Shown in pieces: positions 27,774 to 38,256 of a stretch of 64,000 bases of DNA (its first letter is position 1; each line of letters opens with the position of its first letter). Under the pieces are notes generated by a model. The model was not told the DNA's origin. It worked only from the letters and a program-made list of their open reading frames with translations, and searched no databases. The translations under genes and the position numbers were made by a program. Source of the DNA: Sphingobium baderi (GTDB lineage Bacteria > Pseudomonadota > Alphaproteobacteria > Sphingomonadales > Sphingomonadaceae); NCBI RefSeq assembly GCF_001456115.1, contig NZ_CP013264.1, forward strand, positions 1,816,501 through 1,880,500, read 5' to 3'.

Positions 27774-27805
27774 GACCCCGTAACTCTAACCAAGGAGAGA
27801 ACGAC

Positions 27806-27988
27806 ATGGGTGAGATGACAGACAAGATGAAGGCCGCTGGCAACAAGGCGGCTGGGTCGGTCAAGGAAGCGGTCGGCAAGGCTACCGACAACGAACGGCT
27901 CGAGGCAGAAGGCAAGGTTCAAAAGGCCAAGGGCACGGCGCAAGATGTGGCCGGTTCTGTCAAAGGAGCGCTTGGCGACAAGATTTGA
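27806..27988 (+). CDS. CsbD-family stress-response protein
   Basis: 60 residues, highly charged and Ala/Lys/Glu/Gly-rich: MGEMTDKMKAAGNKAAGSVK, then a second similar segment. This is the CsbD family, in which Bacillus CsbD belongs to the sigma-B general stress regulon; the molecular role is unknown. AAGGAGAGA just upstream is a strong ribosome binding site. A terminator hairpin follows at 28011. Confidence 0.9.
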   Translation: MGEMTDKMKAAGNKAAGSVKEAVGKATDNERLEAEGKVQKAKGTAQDVAGSVKGALGDKI

Positions 27989-28010
27989 CCTTCAGGATTT
28001 CGTAGCGACA

Positions 28011-28045
28011 AGAGCTCCGCTCCTTTCGGGAGCGGGGCTCTTTTT
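28011..28045. terminator. Intrinsic terminator after csbD (convergent junction)
   Basis: agagctccgctcc, loop tttc, gggagcggggctc, then ttttt at 28041-28045. The stem is about 13 bp with one mismatch. It stops csbD transcription and may also serve the convergent symporter gene ending at 28069. Confidence 0.88.
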
Positions 28046-28068
28046 GGTTTCGCAGGATTCGACGCATG

Positions 28069-29454
28069 TCAGGGAGCGCGATCTGTCTCGTCTTTATTTC
28101 GCAGATAGCTCCGCACGTCCCTCCGCAACTCTCCGGCGCATAGATACAACGCAATGACATTGGGAATGGCCATCAGGAAGAAACTGCTGTCCACGATGCC
28201 GACCACCCGGCCCAGATCGATTGCTGCCGCCGGGGGCAGAGCGACGATGTAGAGGATCTTGTAGGTCCACTGCGCCTTTGACCCGTTGCCGAACAAATAG
28301 CCCCAGGCTTGCAATCCGTAAAAGCCCCATGCCACCAGCGTCGAATAGGCGAAGAGGAACACCACTACCGCCAGCAGCCACGGAAACCAGGGTGATACCT
28401 TAGCAAAAGCGGCCGAGGTAATCGCGATCCCCTCCAATCCCGTATTCCACGTTCCCGCCACCACCAGCGCCAGCCCTCCGAAGGCGCAGACGATCATCGT
28501 GCCCAGCAGTGGCTCCAGCAGCGCGACAAGGCCTTCGGACACCGGATGCCGCGCCCGTGCGAGGCTATGTGCCATTACGGCGGACCCCACGCCCGCCTCG
28601 CTCGCGAATACGGCGCGACGCATTCCGGCAACGAAGGCGCCCACCGCGCCGCCCGTCGCTGCGCTGCCAGTCGATGCGCCCTGCCAGATTTGTGCCAAAG
28701 CCGATGGGATGCCATCGATATGAAGGATCAGGATTGCCGCCACACCCGCCAGATAGACGGCGACCTTGAGCGGCGTCAGGCGCTTGGCTACCTCGCCCAG
28801 CCACGCCGCGCCACCCAGCGTCACAAGTGCCACCGCTCCGGCGAGAAATACGCCATAAGCCCATCCGTTGCTAAGGCCCGTCACCACCTTTACCTGCGCG
28901 AAACTCTGATTGACCTGAACCATCGGGATTGCCCCGAACAATGCGAAAAAGGCGTAAAGTCCGCCCAGCAGCATCCCGATCTTCGGCCACCCCCGTGCGG
29001 CGCCCACGGCTTTGAGCACATACATCGGTCCGCCATGCACATGGCTTTGGCTATCAAAGACCCGGTATTTAAGGCCCAGCGTCACCTCCGCCATCTTTAC
29101 GGTCATCGCGAACCAGCCGATGACGAACATCCACAGGATCGCGCCTGGGCCTCCCATGGTCAGCGCCACCGCCACCCCTGCGATATTGCCAAGCCCGATG
29201 GTACCAGACAGGGCCGTTGACAGCGCCGCCCATTGACTGACATCGCCCTTTGCCTCGCTTTTGCCGGGCTGGGTTCGCAGGATGCGGAGCGCCCGTCCGA
29301 CCTGCGTCACGTTGGGGAATCCTAGCCAGATGGTGAAGAATAGCATCGGCACGGCCAGATACAGTACGATCAGCTCGATTTGCGTGCCTAATATCGGCAC
29401 TTTGAAAAACACCGCGTTCGACAGTGCGTCGACCCATGCGTTGAATCTTTCCAT
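28069..29454 (-). CDS. Alanine/glycine:cation symporter (AGCS family)
   Basis: 461 residues with about ten transmembrane helices. Family-typical stretches include FFTIWLGFPNVTQVGRALRI, SALSTALSGTIGLGNIAGVA, GPGAILWMFVIGWFAMTVKM, KYRVFDSQSHVHGGPMYVL and RRAVFASEAGVGSAVMAHS. It takes up alanine or glycine with sodium ions. It is divergent from glmM, with 93 bp between. Substrate choice between alanine, glycine and D-alanine cannot be read. Confidence 0.95.
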   Translation of the reverse strand: MERFNAWVDALSNAVFFKVPILGTQIELIVLYLAVPMLFFTIWLGFPNVTQVGRALRILRTQPGKSEAKGDVSQWAALSTALSGTIGLGNIAGVAVALTMGGPGAILWMFVIGWFAMTVKMAEVTLGLKYRVFDSQSHVHGGPMYVLKAVGAARGWPKIGMLLGGLYAFFALFGAIPMVQVNQSFAQVKVVTGLSNGWAYGVFLAGAVALVTLGGAAWLGEVAKRLTPLKVAVYLAGVAAILILHIDGIPSALAQIWQGASTGSAATGGAVGAFVAGMRRAVFASEAGVGSAVMAHSLARARHPVSEGLVALLEPLLGTMIVCAFGGLALVVAGTWNTGLEGIAITSAAFAKVSPWFPWLLAVVVFLFAYSTLVAWGFYGLQAWGYLFGNGSKAQWTYKILYIVALPPAAAIDLGRVVGIVDSSFFLMAIPNVIALYLCAGELRRDVRSYLRNKDETDRAP

Positions 29455-29547
29455 CCGCTACGATTGACCGCTGCCCGGTGGAAAGTCGAACAAAGATTGC
29501 TATGGAGACGATGCATTTCCCGCACCTGACATGAGCGGACTGGATTT

Positions 29548-30888
29548 ATGAGCAGACAATATTTCGGTACCGACGGAATCCGGGGCCGCACAAACCAATG
29601 GCCGATGACCGCCGAACTGGCGATGAAGGTCGGCATGGCCGCGGGCCGCCACTTTCTGCGAGGCAGCCACCGTCACCGCGTTGTCATCGGTAAGGATACG
29701 CGTCTGTCAGGCTATATGGTGGAAAATGCGCTGGTCGCGGGTTTCACCGCCGTGGGAATGGATGTCGTGCAGTTCGGCCCGATCCCGACGCCCGCCGTGG
29801 CTCTGCTCGCCCATTCGATGCGTGCGGATTTGGGCGTCATGATTTCGGCCAGCCATAATCCCTATTTTGACAATGGCATCAAGCTGTTCGGCCCGGACGG
29901 CTACAAGCTGTCGGACGAGGATGAATTGAAGATCGAGGCGCTGCTGGATCAGGACATCCCGCTCGCCGCATCGCAGGACATTGGCCGCGCCCGCCGGGTC
30001 GAAGATGCGCGTGGCCGTTATATTCACGCAGTCAAGTCCAGCTTCCCTGCCGATCTGCGGCTGGATGGCATGAAGATCGTGGTCGATTGCGCCAACGGGG
30101 CCGCCTATCAGGTCGCGCCCTCCGCCCTCTGGGAACTGGGCGCGGAGGTGATCGCGGTCGGTGTCGCGCCCAACGGCACCAATATCAACGATGGATGCGG
30201 CTCCACCGCGCCTCTGCTGTGTCAGGAAACCGTGCTGTCTTCCGGCGCGGACATCGGCATTGCGCTGGACGGGGATGCGGATCGCCTGATCGTGGTGGAT
30301 GAGAAGGGCAATATCGTCGATGGCGATCAGATCATGGCCCTGATTGCGGCCAACTGGGCGCGGGAAGGAACGCTGCGCGGAGGCGGGCTGGTGGCGACGG
30401 TGATGTCGAACCTCGGCCTTGAGCGATTCCTGACAGGACAGGGTATCGGCCTGGAGCGCACCAAGGTGGGCGACCGCTATGTTCTGGAGCGGATGCGCGA
30501 GGGGGGGTTCAATGTCGGCGGCGAGCAGTCGGGGCACATGATACTGTCCGACCATGCGACGACGGGGGACGGCACCATCGCCGCTCTGCAAGTGCTGGCC
30601 GCGCTCGTCCGCTCCGGTAAGCCCGCCAGCGAGGTGTTGCATCAGTTCGATGCGGTACCGCAGCTTTTGAAGAATGTCCGCTTTGCAGGTGGTAGGCCTT
30701 TGGAACATGACGAGGTAAAACGCGTGATCGCTCAGGTCGAGGCGGAATTGGCGGGGGCAGGGCGTCTGGTCATTCGCCCGTCCGGTACGGAGCCGGTGAT
30801 CCGTGTGATGGCGGAAGGAGATCGGGAAGAACAGGTAAGGGATGTGGTCGAACGCATCTGCGCCGCTGTGGAGAAGGTCGCGGGCTGA
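29548..30888 (+). CDS. glmM: Phosphoglucosamine mutase
   Basis: 446 residues, normal. It converts glucosamine-6-phosphate to glucosamine-1-phosphate for peptidoglycan and LPS precursors. The active phosphoserine is Ser102 in [18 protein letters not shown], the metal site is [13 protein letters not shown], and the sugar phosphate loop is [15 protein letters not shown]. It begins [16 protein letters not shown] as expected. It starts the row glmM-DUF1272-thiD-rnhB; the stop overlaps the start of the next gene (TGATG). Confidence 0.98.
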   Translation: MSRQYFGTDGIRGRTNQWPMTAELAMKVGMAAGRHFLRGSHRHRVVIGKDTRLSGYMVENALVAGFTAVGMDVVQFGPIPTPAVALLAHSMRADLGVMISASHNPYFDNGIKLFGPDGYKLSDEDELKIEALLDQDIPLAASQDIGRARRVEDARGRYIHAVKSSFPADLRLDGMKIVVDCANGAAYQVAPSALWELGAEVIAVGVAPNGTNINDGCGSTAPLLCQETVLSSGADIGIALDGDADRLIVVDEKGNIVDGDQIMALIAANWAREGTLRGGGLVATVMSNLGLERFLTGQGIGLERTKVGDRYVLERMREGGFNVGGEQSGHMILSDHATTGDGTIAALQVLAALVRSGKPASEVLHQFDAVPQLLKNVRFAGGRPLEHDEVKRVIAQVEAELAGAGRLVIRPSGTEPVIRVMAEGDREEQVRDVVERICAAVEKVAG

Positions 30889-31112
30889 TGCTTGAGATGC
30901 GGCCTGATTGCGAATGTTGCGGCGTTGACCTTCCCGCTGACGAGGCGGGGGCTTTCATCTGTTCCTTCGAATGCACCTTCTGTGCGGCCTGCGCGGAAGC
31001 CATGGACGACCGATGCCCCAATTGCCGCGGAGAATTGATGGACAGGCCGACGCGGGTCGGCAAGGCGCTGATGGCCAGCCCGGCATCGATGGAGCGGCGG
31101 CACAAGGCATGA
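30888..31112 (+). CDS. DUF1272 small cysteine-rich protein
   Basis: 74 residues beginning LEMRPDCECCGVDLP and continuing with ICSFECTFCAACAE and DRCPNCRGEL. Nine cysteines in CxxC-type pairs suggest a zinc-ribbon or double zinc-knuckle fold. It matches the DUF1272 family; no function is known to me. It is overlapped at both ends, by the glmM stop and the thiD start, so it is translated as part of that operon. Confidence 0.9.
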   Translation: MLEMRPDCECCGVDLPADEAGAFICSFECTFCAACAEAMDDRCPNCRGELMDRPTRVGKALMASPASMERRHKA

Positions 31113-31870
31113 AGGTCGCGCGCATCCTCATCATCGCGGGCTCCGATAGCGGCGGCGGCGCGGGGATTCAGGCGGATGTCAGGACCGTCACCCTGCTCGG
31201 CGGCCATGCCATGACCGCGATCACCGCGATCACCGCCCAAAACACGTTGGGCGTGCAGGCCGTGCATCTTGTGCCGACCGAGCTGGTGCTGGCGCAGATG
31301 GAGAGCGTCATCGGAGATATCGGCGTCGATGCGGTGAAGATCGGCATGATCGGTTCGGCGCAAACCGCCGCCGCCGTCGCGGAAAGACTGGCGGTGCTGG
31401 AAGGCGTGCCCATCGTATTCGATCCGGTGATGGTTGCCACCAGCGGATCGGCGCTGGCGGACGAGGCGACCGTAGCGGCTTTCGAAAAGCTGATGGCCTT
31501 TGCGACACTGGTGACGCCCAATCTGCCCGAACTGGAAGCGCTGGGCGGGGAGGAGGTAGCGATCCGCTTCGCTACCCATGTGCTTGCCAAGGGCGGGCAT
31601 GGCGAAGGTCCGATGCTGACCGACCGGCTGATTGGGCCGCGCGGCGCCATCAAGGTATGGAGCAACGCCCGGATCGATACGCCGCACACTCACGGCACCG
31701 GCTGTACGCTGGCAAGCGCCATCGCGACCGGACTGGGGCAGGGCATGGATATGGTCGACGCCATCGAGCGGGCGCGCAAATATGTGAGGGAAGCCCTGTC
31801 GCTTGCGCCGGGACTGGGACACGGACATGGGCCAATGGGCGCGCCTTTGGAGTTTCACGCCCATGCCTGA
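31109..31870 (+). CDS. thiD: Hydroxymethylpyrimidine/phosphomethylpyrimidine kinase
   Basis: 253 residues. It phosphorylates HMP and HMP-phosphate in thiamine synthesis. Motifs: [19 protein letters not shown] near the start, [30 protein letters not shown] and the anion-hole [16 protein letters not shown] near the C-terminus. ATG 31109 overlaps the previous stop (ATGA). Its stop lies inside the rnhB start region. No thiamine riboswitch is expected at an internal operon position and none is seen. Confidence 0.96.
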   Translation: MKVARILIIAGSDSGGGAGIQADVRTVTLLGGHAMTAITAITAQNTLGVQAVHLVPTELVLAQMESVIGDIGVDAVKIGMIGSAQTAAAVAERLAVLEGVPIVFDPVMVATSGSALADEATVAAFEKLMAFATLVTPNLPELEALGGEEVAIRFATHVLAKGGHGEGPMLTDRLIGPRGAIKVWSNARIDTPHTHGTGCTLASAIATGLGQGMDMVDAIERARKYVREALSLAPGLGHGHGPMGAPLEFHAHA

Positions 31871-32462
31871 TTTCACGCATGAGCTTCGACATCATCCCGG
31901 CCTTGTTGCGGGCGTGGACGAAGCGGGCCGCGGGCCGCTGGCCGGGCCGGTGGTCGCGGCAGCCGTCATCCTGCACGCGAAGGATTGCCCGGATGGCCTG
32001 AACGACAGCAAGCAACTCACCGCCGCTCGCCGCGCTAAGCTGGAAGTGGAGATAAAGGCCCGGGCGCTATGCTGGGGCGTTGCTATCGCCAGCGTGGCGG
32101 AGATCGACAGCCTCAACATCCTCTGGGCGACGATGTTGGCGATGAAGCGGGCTATGGAGGCGCTGAACGCCGACTGCGCGCATGTGTTGGTGGATGGCAA
32201 TCGTTGCCCCGACTGGCGTTGGCCCGCGACCGCCGTGGTGGAGGGCGACGCCAAATGCCTCTCCATCGCCGCTGCTTCGATCATCGCCAAGGAAACGCGG
32301 GACCGGATCATGGTGGAGGCATCCGCGCGCCACCCGCATTATGGCTGGGAAAGCAACAAGGGCTATGGCAGCCCCTATCATCTGGCGGCGCTGCGCGAAC
32401 ATGGACCTACACCACTGCATCGGCGTAGTTTCGCGCCGGTGGCGCAACTGCTACTGCTTTGA
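31863..32462 (+). CDS. rnhB: Ribonuclease HII
   Basis: 199 residues. It nicks RNA in RNA/DNA hybrids and at single ribonucleotides. The catalytic set is visible: [15 protein letters not shown] (Asp, Glu), HVLVDGN (Asp) and [13 protein letters not shown] (Asp region). Start 31863 ([13 protein letters not shown]) is chosen because the family fold begins a few residues on; the in-frame ATG at 31827 would add 12 residues overlapping thiD. In many alphaproteobacteria rnhB directly precedes ccrM; here 4.5 kb separates them. Confidence 0.95.
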   Translation: MPDFTHELRHHPGLVAGVDEAGRGPLAGPVVAAAVILHAKDCPDGLNDSKQLTAARRAKLEVEIKARALCWGVAIASVAEIDSLNILWATMLAMKRAMEALNADCAHVLVDGNRCPDWRWPATAVVEGDAKCLSIAAASIIAKETRDRIMVEASARHPHYGWESNKGYGSPYHLAALREHGPTPLHRRSFAPVAQLLLL

Positions 32463-32543
32463 TCCCTGTCCCACGATGGGACTGATGCGACGAACCGATT
32501 CCGGCAGACTAGCGCATGGGCGGCATGTGGTTAAAGAAGCCTT

Positions 32544-33245
32544 ATGCCTTCTGGTTTACGCTTGTTCTTTCCGTTGCTTGTGCTGGCGGCTTTTTTTTCA
32601 GCACCCCCGGTGGTCCGGGCTATGCCGATTCCCGCCGATCAAGTCGCGCTTGGCCCGGGCGAATATCGCTGGCTGAGTGAAGGACCGTGGGCCGGTCCGC
32701 TCTATATGATCATCAGTATCGAAAAGCAGATGGTGCATGTCTATGACGGCGACCGGTTGATTGGCGCCGCTTCGGTATCCACTGGTATGAAGGGGCACCG
32801 AACGCCGACCGGGGAATTCCCCATCCTGCAGAAACGGCAATGGCACCGGTCCAATATCTACAGCAATGCGCCGATGCCTTTCATGCAGCGGCTGACATGG
32901 GATGGCATCGCCCTCCATGCAGGACATAATCCGGGCTATCCGGCCAGCCATGGCTGCATTCGGCTGCCCTATGGCTTTGCCAGCAAACTATTCGGCCTGA
33001 CCCGGATCGGAACGCCGGTGAGCGTGACGACGGATCAACTGAGTCCGGTTCTGATGGTCGGCACGCTGGTGCTGGCTGATCCGGATGATCCCGCCAGTGC
33101 GATTGTCACCTTCACGCCGCCCGACGTTGAGGCCTTGTCGGAAAGGACCGTCCTATCGCAGCAGAGCGCGCAATTGCAGGAGCAACAGGATGTGCCAATC
33201 CTGAAAGTCGATCCAGCTATTTTCCGGTTCCGGACCAGGCGCTGA
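32544..33245 (+). CDS. L,D-transpeptidase (YkuD family), exported
   Basis: 233 residues with a signal peptide (MPSGLRLFFPLLVLAAFFSA..., cut near VRA). The YkuD domain follows: MIISIEKQMVHVYDGDRLI, STGMKGHRTPTGEFPI, ALHAGHNPGYPASHGCIRLP with catalytic His136 and Cys138. Such enzymes form 3-3 peptidoglycan cross-links or attach proteins to the wall. The last ~55 residues, rich in Gln, lie beyond the domain. It stands alone, 80 bp after rnhB. Confidence 0.94.
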   Translation: MPSGLRLFFPLLVLAAFFSAPPVVRAMPIPADQVALGPGEYRWLSEGPWAGPLYMIISIEKQMVHVYDGDRLIGAASVSTGMKGHRTPTGEFPILQKRQWHRSNIYSNAPMPFMQRLTWDGIALHAGHNPGYPASHGCIRLPYGFASKLFGLTRIGTPVSVTTDQLSPVLMVGTLVLADPDDPASAIVTFTPPDVEALSERTVLSQQSAQLQEQQDVPILKVDPAIFRFRTRR

Positions 33246-33443
33246 CGAAAACCTCCCTCGGGAGAAACGCGCCTCAGTTCGATGCAAAGGGCCATCGGAT
33301 CGACTTCATCGGACGTGAGGATGAAGGAATGTGCATTGGCCTAAACGGTCATGCATCTTCAATCATTGACTCCACAAACAAGCTGGACGGCCAAGCCTTT
33401 GAGGATCGGCCGCCCTCTCCAAAGTCCACCCAACGCGAGCCAG

Positions 33444-35027
33444 TCAGGCCGCCTCGGCCGCTTCCTCACTGGCGGGGAGGCGGATCATATAGTCGAAGGC
33501 GGAAAGCGCCGCCGTCGATCCTGCGCCCATGGCAATGACGATCTGCTTGTAGGGCACGGTCGTGCAGTCGCCCGCCGCGAATATGCCGGGCTGACTGGTT
33601 TCACCGCGGGCATCGATCTCGATCTCGCCGCGTGGGGACAGGGAGACTGCATCCTTCAGCCATTCGGTGTTGGGGACGAGTCCGATCTGAACGAAAATGC
33701 CCTCAAGTTCGACATCATGTTCGGTGCCATGATTGCGATCCTTGTAGCTGAGACCCGTCACCTTGTTGCCGTCGCCATGCACCTGCGTGGTCAGCGCCGA
33801 GGTGATGATCTTCACATTGGGCAGGCTGGCCAACTTGCGCTGGAGTACCGCGTCGGCCCGCAACTGGCTGTCGAATTCGATCAGCGTCACATGGGCGACG
33901 ATGCCGGCAAGGTCGATGGCTGCTTCGACGCCGCTATTGCCGCCGCCAATCACGGCCACGCGCTTGCCTTTGAACAACGGGCCGTCGCAATGTGGGCAAT
34001 AAGCTACGCCCTTGTTGCGATAGTCGTCTTCACCCGGCACGCCCATCTGCCGCCAGCGCGCGCCGGTGGAGAGGATCACGGTGCGCCCCTTCAGCGACGC
34101 GCCATTTTCCAGCACTACCTCATGATAGCCGCCTTCGGTCTTGGCCGGGATCAGCTGCGCCGCCTTCTGAAGGTTCATGATCTCCACGTCATAGTCCTTG
34201 ACGTGCTGCTCCAACTGCGCGGCCAGCTTCGGTCCCTCGGTATGGGGGACGGAGATGAAATTTTCGATCGCCATAGTGTCGAGCACCTGGCCACCGAACC
34301 GCTCCGCCGCGACGCCGGTGCGGATACCCTTGCGCGCGGCATAGATAGCCGCCGCTGCGCCAGCGGGGCCACCGCCGACGATCAGCACTTCGAAGGGGTC
34401 TTGTGCCTTGATCTTCTCTGCCGCGCGATCGGCCGCGCCACTGTCAATTTTCGCGACGATCTGCTCCAGTTCCATGCGACCCGAAGCGAAAGGCTCTCCG
34501 TTCAGGAAGACGGTGGGCACCGCCATCACCTTGCGCGCATCGACTTCCTGCTGGAACAGCGCGCCGTCGATGGCGACATGGCTGATGCGGGGGTTAAGCA
34601 CGCTCATCAGGTTCAGTGCCTGCACCACGTCCGGGCAGTTCTGGCAGGAAAGCGAGAAATAAGTTTCGAAGGCGAAGTCGCCGTCCAGATCTTTGATCTG
34701 CTGGATAAGATCCCGCGCGGCCTTCGACGGATGACCGCCGACCTGGAGCAAGGCGAGTACCAGTGACGTGAATTCATGCCCCATCGGCAGGCCCGCAAAG
34801 CGCACGCCGATATCAGTGCCCACCCGGCGGATGAGGAAGCTGGGTTTGCGCTTGTCGTCATCGGCGCGAACCACGGCAACCTTGTCCGACAGTTCGGCGA
34901 TTTCGTTCAAAAGTTCCTGCATTTCACGCGATTTCGCGCCGTCATCCAGCGAAGCTACCAACTCGATCGGCTGGGTGATGTTCGCCAGATAGCCCTTGAG
35001 CTGTCCTTTGAGATTTACGTCCAACAT
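33444..35027 (-). CDS. ahpF: Alkyl hydroperoxide reductase subunit F
   Basis: 527 residues, typical AhpF. It passes electrons from NADH through FAD to AhpC. The N-terminal tandem thioredoxin-like domain has [10 protein letters not shown]; the flavin part has [18 protein letters not shown], the redox pair in [10 protein letters not shown] and NAD-binding [17 protein letters not shown]; the C-terminal FAD motif is [15 protein letters not shown]. It follows ahpC at 154 bp on the same strand, with a stable hairpin in the gap. Confidence 0.97.
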   Translation of the reverse strand: MLDVNLKGQLKGYLANITQPIELVASLDDGAKSREMQELLNEIAELSDKVAVVRADDDKRKPSFLIRRVGTDIGVRFAGLPMGHEFTSLVLALLQVGGHPSKAARDLIQQIKDLDGDFAFETYFSLSCQNCPDVVQALNLMSVLNPRISHVAIDGALFQQEVDARKVMAVPTVFLNGEPFASGRMELEQIVAKIDSGAADRAAEKIKAQDPFEVLIVGGGPAGAAAAIYAARKGIRTGVAAERFGGQVLDTMAIENFISVPHTEGPKLAAQLEQHVKDYDVEIMNLQKAAQLIPAKTEGGYHEVVLENGASLKGRTVILSTGARWRQMGVPGEDDYRNKGVAYCPHCDGPLFKGKRVAVIGGGNSGVEAAIDLAGIVAHVTLIEFDSQLRADAVLQRKLASLPNVKIITSALTTQVHGDGNKVTGLSYKDRNHGTEHDVELEGIFVQIGLVPNTEWLKDAVSLSPRGEIEIDARGETSQPGIFAAGDCTTVPYKQIVIAMGAGSTAALSAFDYMIRLPASEEAAEAA

Positions 35028-35137
35028 CGTTTCTGGCTCCGTTGCATGAATGGGAAGCGCAAGCCGCCCGTGTCCGAGGGACAGGAAAGCCCATCCCTCG
35101 GAAAGATTGGTCTGAAATATTCAGAGATCAAGCCGCG

Positions 35138-35167
35138 CCGGACCGGGGACGTTCCCCCAAGGTCCGG
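35138..35167 (-). terminator. Hairpin between ahpC and ahpF (possible attenuator)
   Basis: ccggacc (35138-35144) pairs with ggtccgg (35161-35167), and the inner gggg (35145-35148) with cccc (35055-type block at 35155-35158). It lies 15 bp after the ahpC stop. With no T-run it may stabilise the ahpC message or reduce readthrough into ahpF, and is not a full terminator. Confidence 0.5.
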
Positions 35168-35181
35168 TCGCGGAAAAGTCG

Positions 35182-35745
35182 TCAGATCTTGCCGACGAGG
35201 TCGAGGGAGGGGGCAAGGGTCTTTTCACCCTCTTCCCATTTGGCCGGGCAGACTTCGCCGGGGTGGCTGGCCCAATATTGTGCGGCCTTGATCTTGCGGA
35301 GCAGTTCGGTCGCGTTGCGGCCGACGCCTTCCGGGGTGATCTCGACAAGCTGGATCACGCCTTCCGGGTCGAGCACAAAGGTGCCGCGGTCGGCCAGGCC
35401 AACGCCTTCGCGCAGGACGCCGAACTGGTTCGACAGGTCGTGATTCTGGTCACCCAGCATGTAATAGTTGATCTTGCCGATCGCCGGCGAAGTGTCGTGC
35501 CATGCCTTGTGGCAGAAATGGGTGTCGGTCGAGACCGAATAGACTTCCACGCCCATGCCCTGAAGGGTGGGGTAGATGTCGGCTAGATCTTCCAGTTCGG
35601 TCGGGCAAACGAAGGTGAAGTCGGCCGGGTAGAAGAAGAAAACGGCCCACTTGCCCTTCACGTCGGCGTCGGTAACGTCGACAAACTTGCCTTCCTTGAA
35701 TGCGGTCGCCTTGAACGGCTGCAGGGGGGTGTTGATAAGAGCCAT
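35182..35745 (-). CDS. ahpC: Alkyl hydroperoxide reductase subunit C (peroxiredoxin)
   Basis: 187 residues, the standard size. It reduces organic peroxides and hydrogen peroxide. The peroxidatic Cys47 lies in [12 protein letters not shown], the resolving Cys in [11 protein letters not shown]. Start 35745 ([16 protein letters not shown]) has GGAACTGGAAAGCCC upstream; the frame continues open to 35883 without features. It forms the ahpC-ahpF pair. An OxyR-like site lies ~90 bp upstream. Confidence 0.98.
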   Translation of the reverse strand: MALINTPLQPFKATAFKEGKFVDVTDADVKGKWAVFFFYPADFTFVCPTELEDLADIYPTLQGMGVEVYSVSTDTHFCHKAWHDTSPAIGKINYYMLGDQNHDLSNQFGVLREGVGLADRGTFVLDPEGVIQLVEITPEGVGRNATELLRKIKAAQYWASHPGEVCPAKWEEGEKTLAPSLDLVGKI

Positions 35746-35837
35746 GGGCTTTCCAGTTCCTTCTCTGGGGTTGCTGTTGCCCGGCCTATGTAGGGATGGG
35801 AACGAGTCGGGGGAAATTGGTTTTCTCGGACTTGCAG

Positions 35838-35875
35838 ATAGAGAAAATCGATTACACAATTGCGAATTGATCGAT
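35838..35875 (-). promoter_or_regulatory. OxyR-like site upstream of ahpC (candidate)
   Basis: atag-N7-cgat starts at 35838, followed by an AT-rich half with gcgaattgatcgat to 35875. OxyR boxes have the form ATAG-N7-CTAT repeated at 7-bp spacing; the fit is partial. Its position 90-130 bp before ahpC makes it reasonable. Confidence 0.3.
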
Positions 35876-35965
35876 CGGATCATTTTTAGTTAGTGAACTC
35901 CGCTGCTTTTTGGGCATTGGCTTCTATGTCCGTGTTAGAGGGATGAATATTCACAGGAGAAGAAT

Positions 35966-36418
35966 ATGGCGCGCTTTCGTTTCCTTCCCGTTGCGTTCGC
36001 AATTGCGCTGACTGGCTGCTCCAAAAGCACGGAAAATGTGGCAGGCAACACAATAATGCAGCCGGGTAGTGCCGAAACGATAGAGGATGTGGATGCGCTG
36101 GGTAACGGCGCGCCCGAAGCGGACCGCCTGCCGACGGATGATTGGGTGGGACGGTGGACCGGCCCAGAAGGGTTGTTCCTGGACATTCAGCCTTCGCCCG
36201 ATGGAAAATCCGGGCATTATGTTATCACCAATCAGGACACGCTCGACCGAAAGGGAAGTTACAACGGACTGGCGGATGGCAGCACAATCCGTTTCGTGCG
36301 CGATGGGCAGGATCTGGCGATCCGTCCCGGCTCAGGTAACGAGACGGGCTTCAAATATCTGGTGGAGAAGGATGATTGCCTGATCGTGATACCGGGACGG
36401 GAAGGTTATTGCCGCTAG
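35966..36418 (+). CDS. Small lipoprotein of unknown function
   Basis: 150 residues. It starts MARFRFLPVAFAIALTGCSK, a lipoprotein signal with lipobox LTGC (Cys18). The mature part has a linker, then PTDDWVGRWTGPEGLFLDI and YVITNQDTLDRKGSYNG, likely a small beta-rich domain with two Cys near the end. AGGAG precedes the ATG. It is divergent from ahpC and converges on the ArsR gene with no gap. I do not recognise a named family. Confidence 0.8.
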   Translation: MARFRFLPVAFAIALTGCSKSTENVAGNTIMQPGSAETIEDVDALGNGAPEADRLPTDDWVGRWTGPEGLFLDIQPSPDGKSGHYVITNQDTLDRKGSYNGLADGSTIRFVRDGQDLAIRPGSGNETGFKYLVEKDDCLIVIPGREGYCR

Positions 36419-36763
36419 CTATTCGCCATCGCCCAGATCCTCCAGAGCCGTGAACCGCTGTGACCAGAGGGCTCCGTAAACGGCCATCCACTGAACGATT
36501 GGAGCCAGCCCCTTGGCGTGGGCGGTATAATAGGTTTCCCGCCCGGCACGACGAGCCGTAACAAGCCCCGCCAGTTTCAGCTTGCCGAGATGACGGGACA
36601 CCATAGGCTGCGACACACCCGACACGGCGGTAAGGGCGTGAACGCTCTGCTCTCCTTCGCGCACCAGATATTCGAGTATGGCGCGTCGCGTGCCGTCCGA
36701 CAACGCTTTGAACAAGGCGTCGCGTAGGGCGGAACGGTCTTCCTTATAAGAATGGGCAATCAT
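36419..36763 (-). CDS. ArsR-family transcriptional regulator
   Basis: 114 residues. The winged helix-turn-helix reads LFKALSDGTRRAILEYLVREG, then ALTAVSGVSQPMVSRHLGKLKLAGLV and RRAGRETYYTAHAKGL. No cysteine clusters for metal sensing are present, so it belongs to the non-metal branch of the family, like SdpR/YgaV types with unknown signals. An inverted repeat just upstream is a likely self-operator. No obvious target gene is in the same orientation. Confidence 0.92.
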   Translation of the reverse strand: MIAHSYKEDRSALRDALFKALSDGTRRAILEYLVREGEQSVHALTAVSGVSQPMVSRHLGKLKLAGLVTARRAGRETYYTAHAKGLAPIVQWMAVYGALWSQRFTALEDLGDGE

Positions 36764-36788
36764 TTGATCACATAATCATTGGGTTATG
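36764..36788 (-). promoter_or_regulatory. Candidate ArsR operator
   Basis: Just upstream of the ArsR start codon, tgatca (36765-36770) is followed by cataa (36771-36775) and ttatg (36784-36788), an inverted pair with 8 bases between. Location and AT-richness suit autoregulation. Confidence 0.45.
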
Positions 36789-36830
36789 AGTTGGTCAAGC
36801 GAGAGCCGATTTTTGCCTTGCTCTCATCTG

Positions 36831-38175
<1,345 letters not shown>

Positions 38176-38184
38176 TTTCTCGAT

Positions 38185-38217
38185 CCGTTCGCGCTGAGCC
38201 TGTCAAACCCTGTAGGA
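38185..38217. repeat. Partial copy of dispersed hairpin repeat
   Basis: ccgttcgcgctgagcctgtc followed by aaaccctgtagg matches the left half of the repeat seen at 59642. The right arm is missing. It lies between ccrM and folP. Confidence 0.6.
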
Positions 38218-38256
38218 AATGTGCCCGTCGACAGACCCAGAGCCAGCGGAGTGTAG

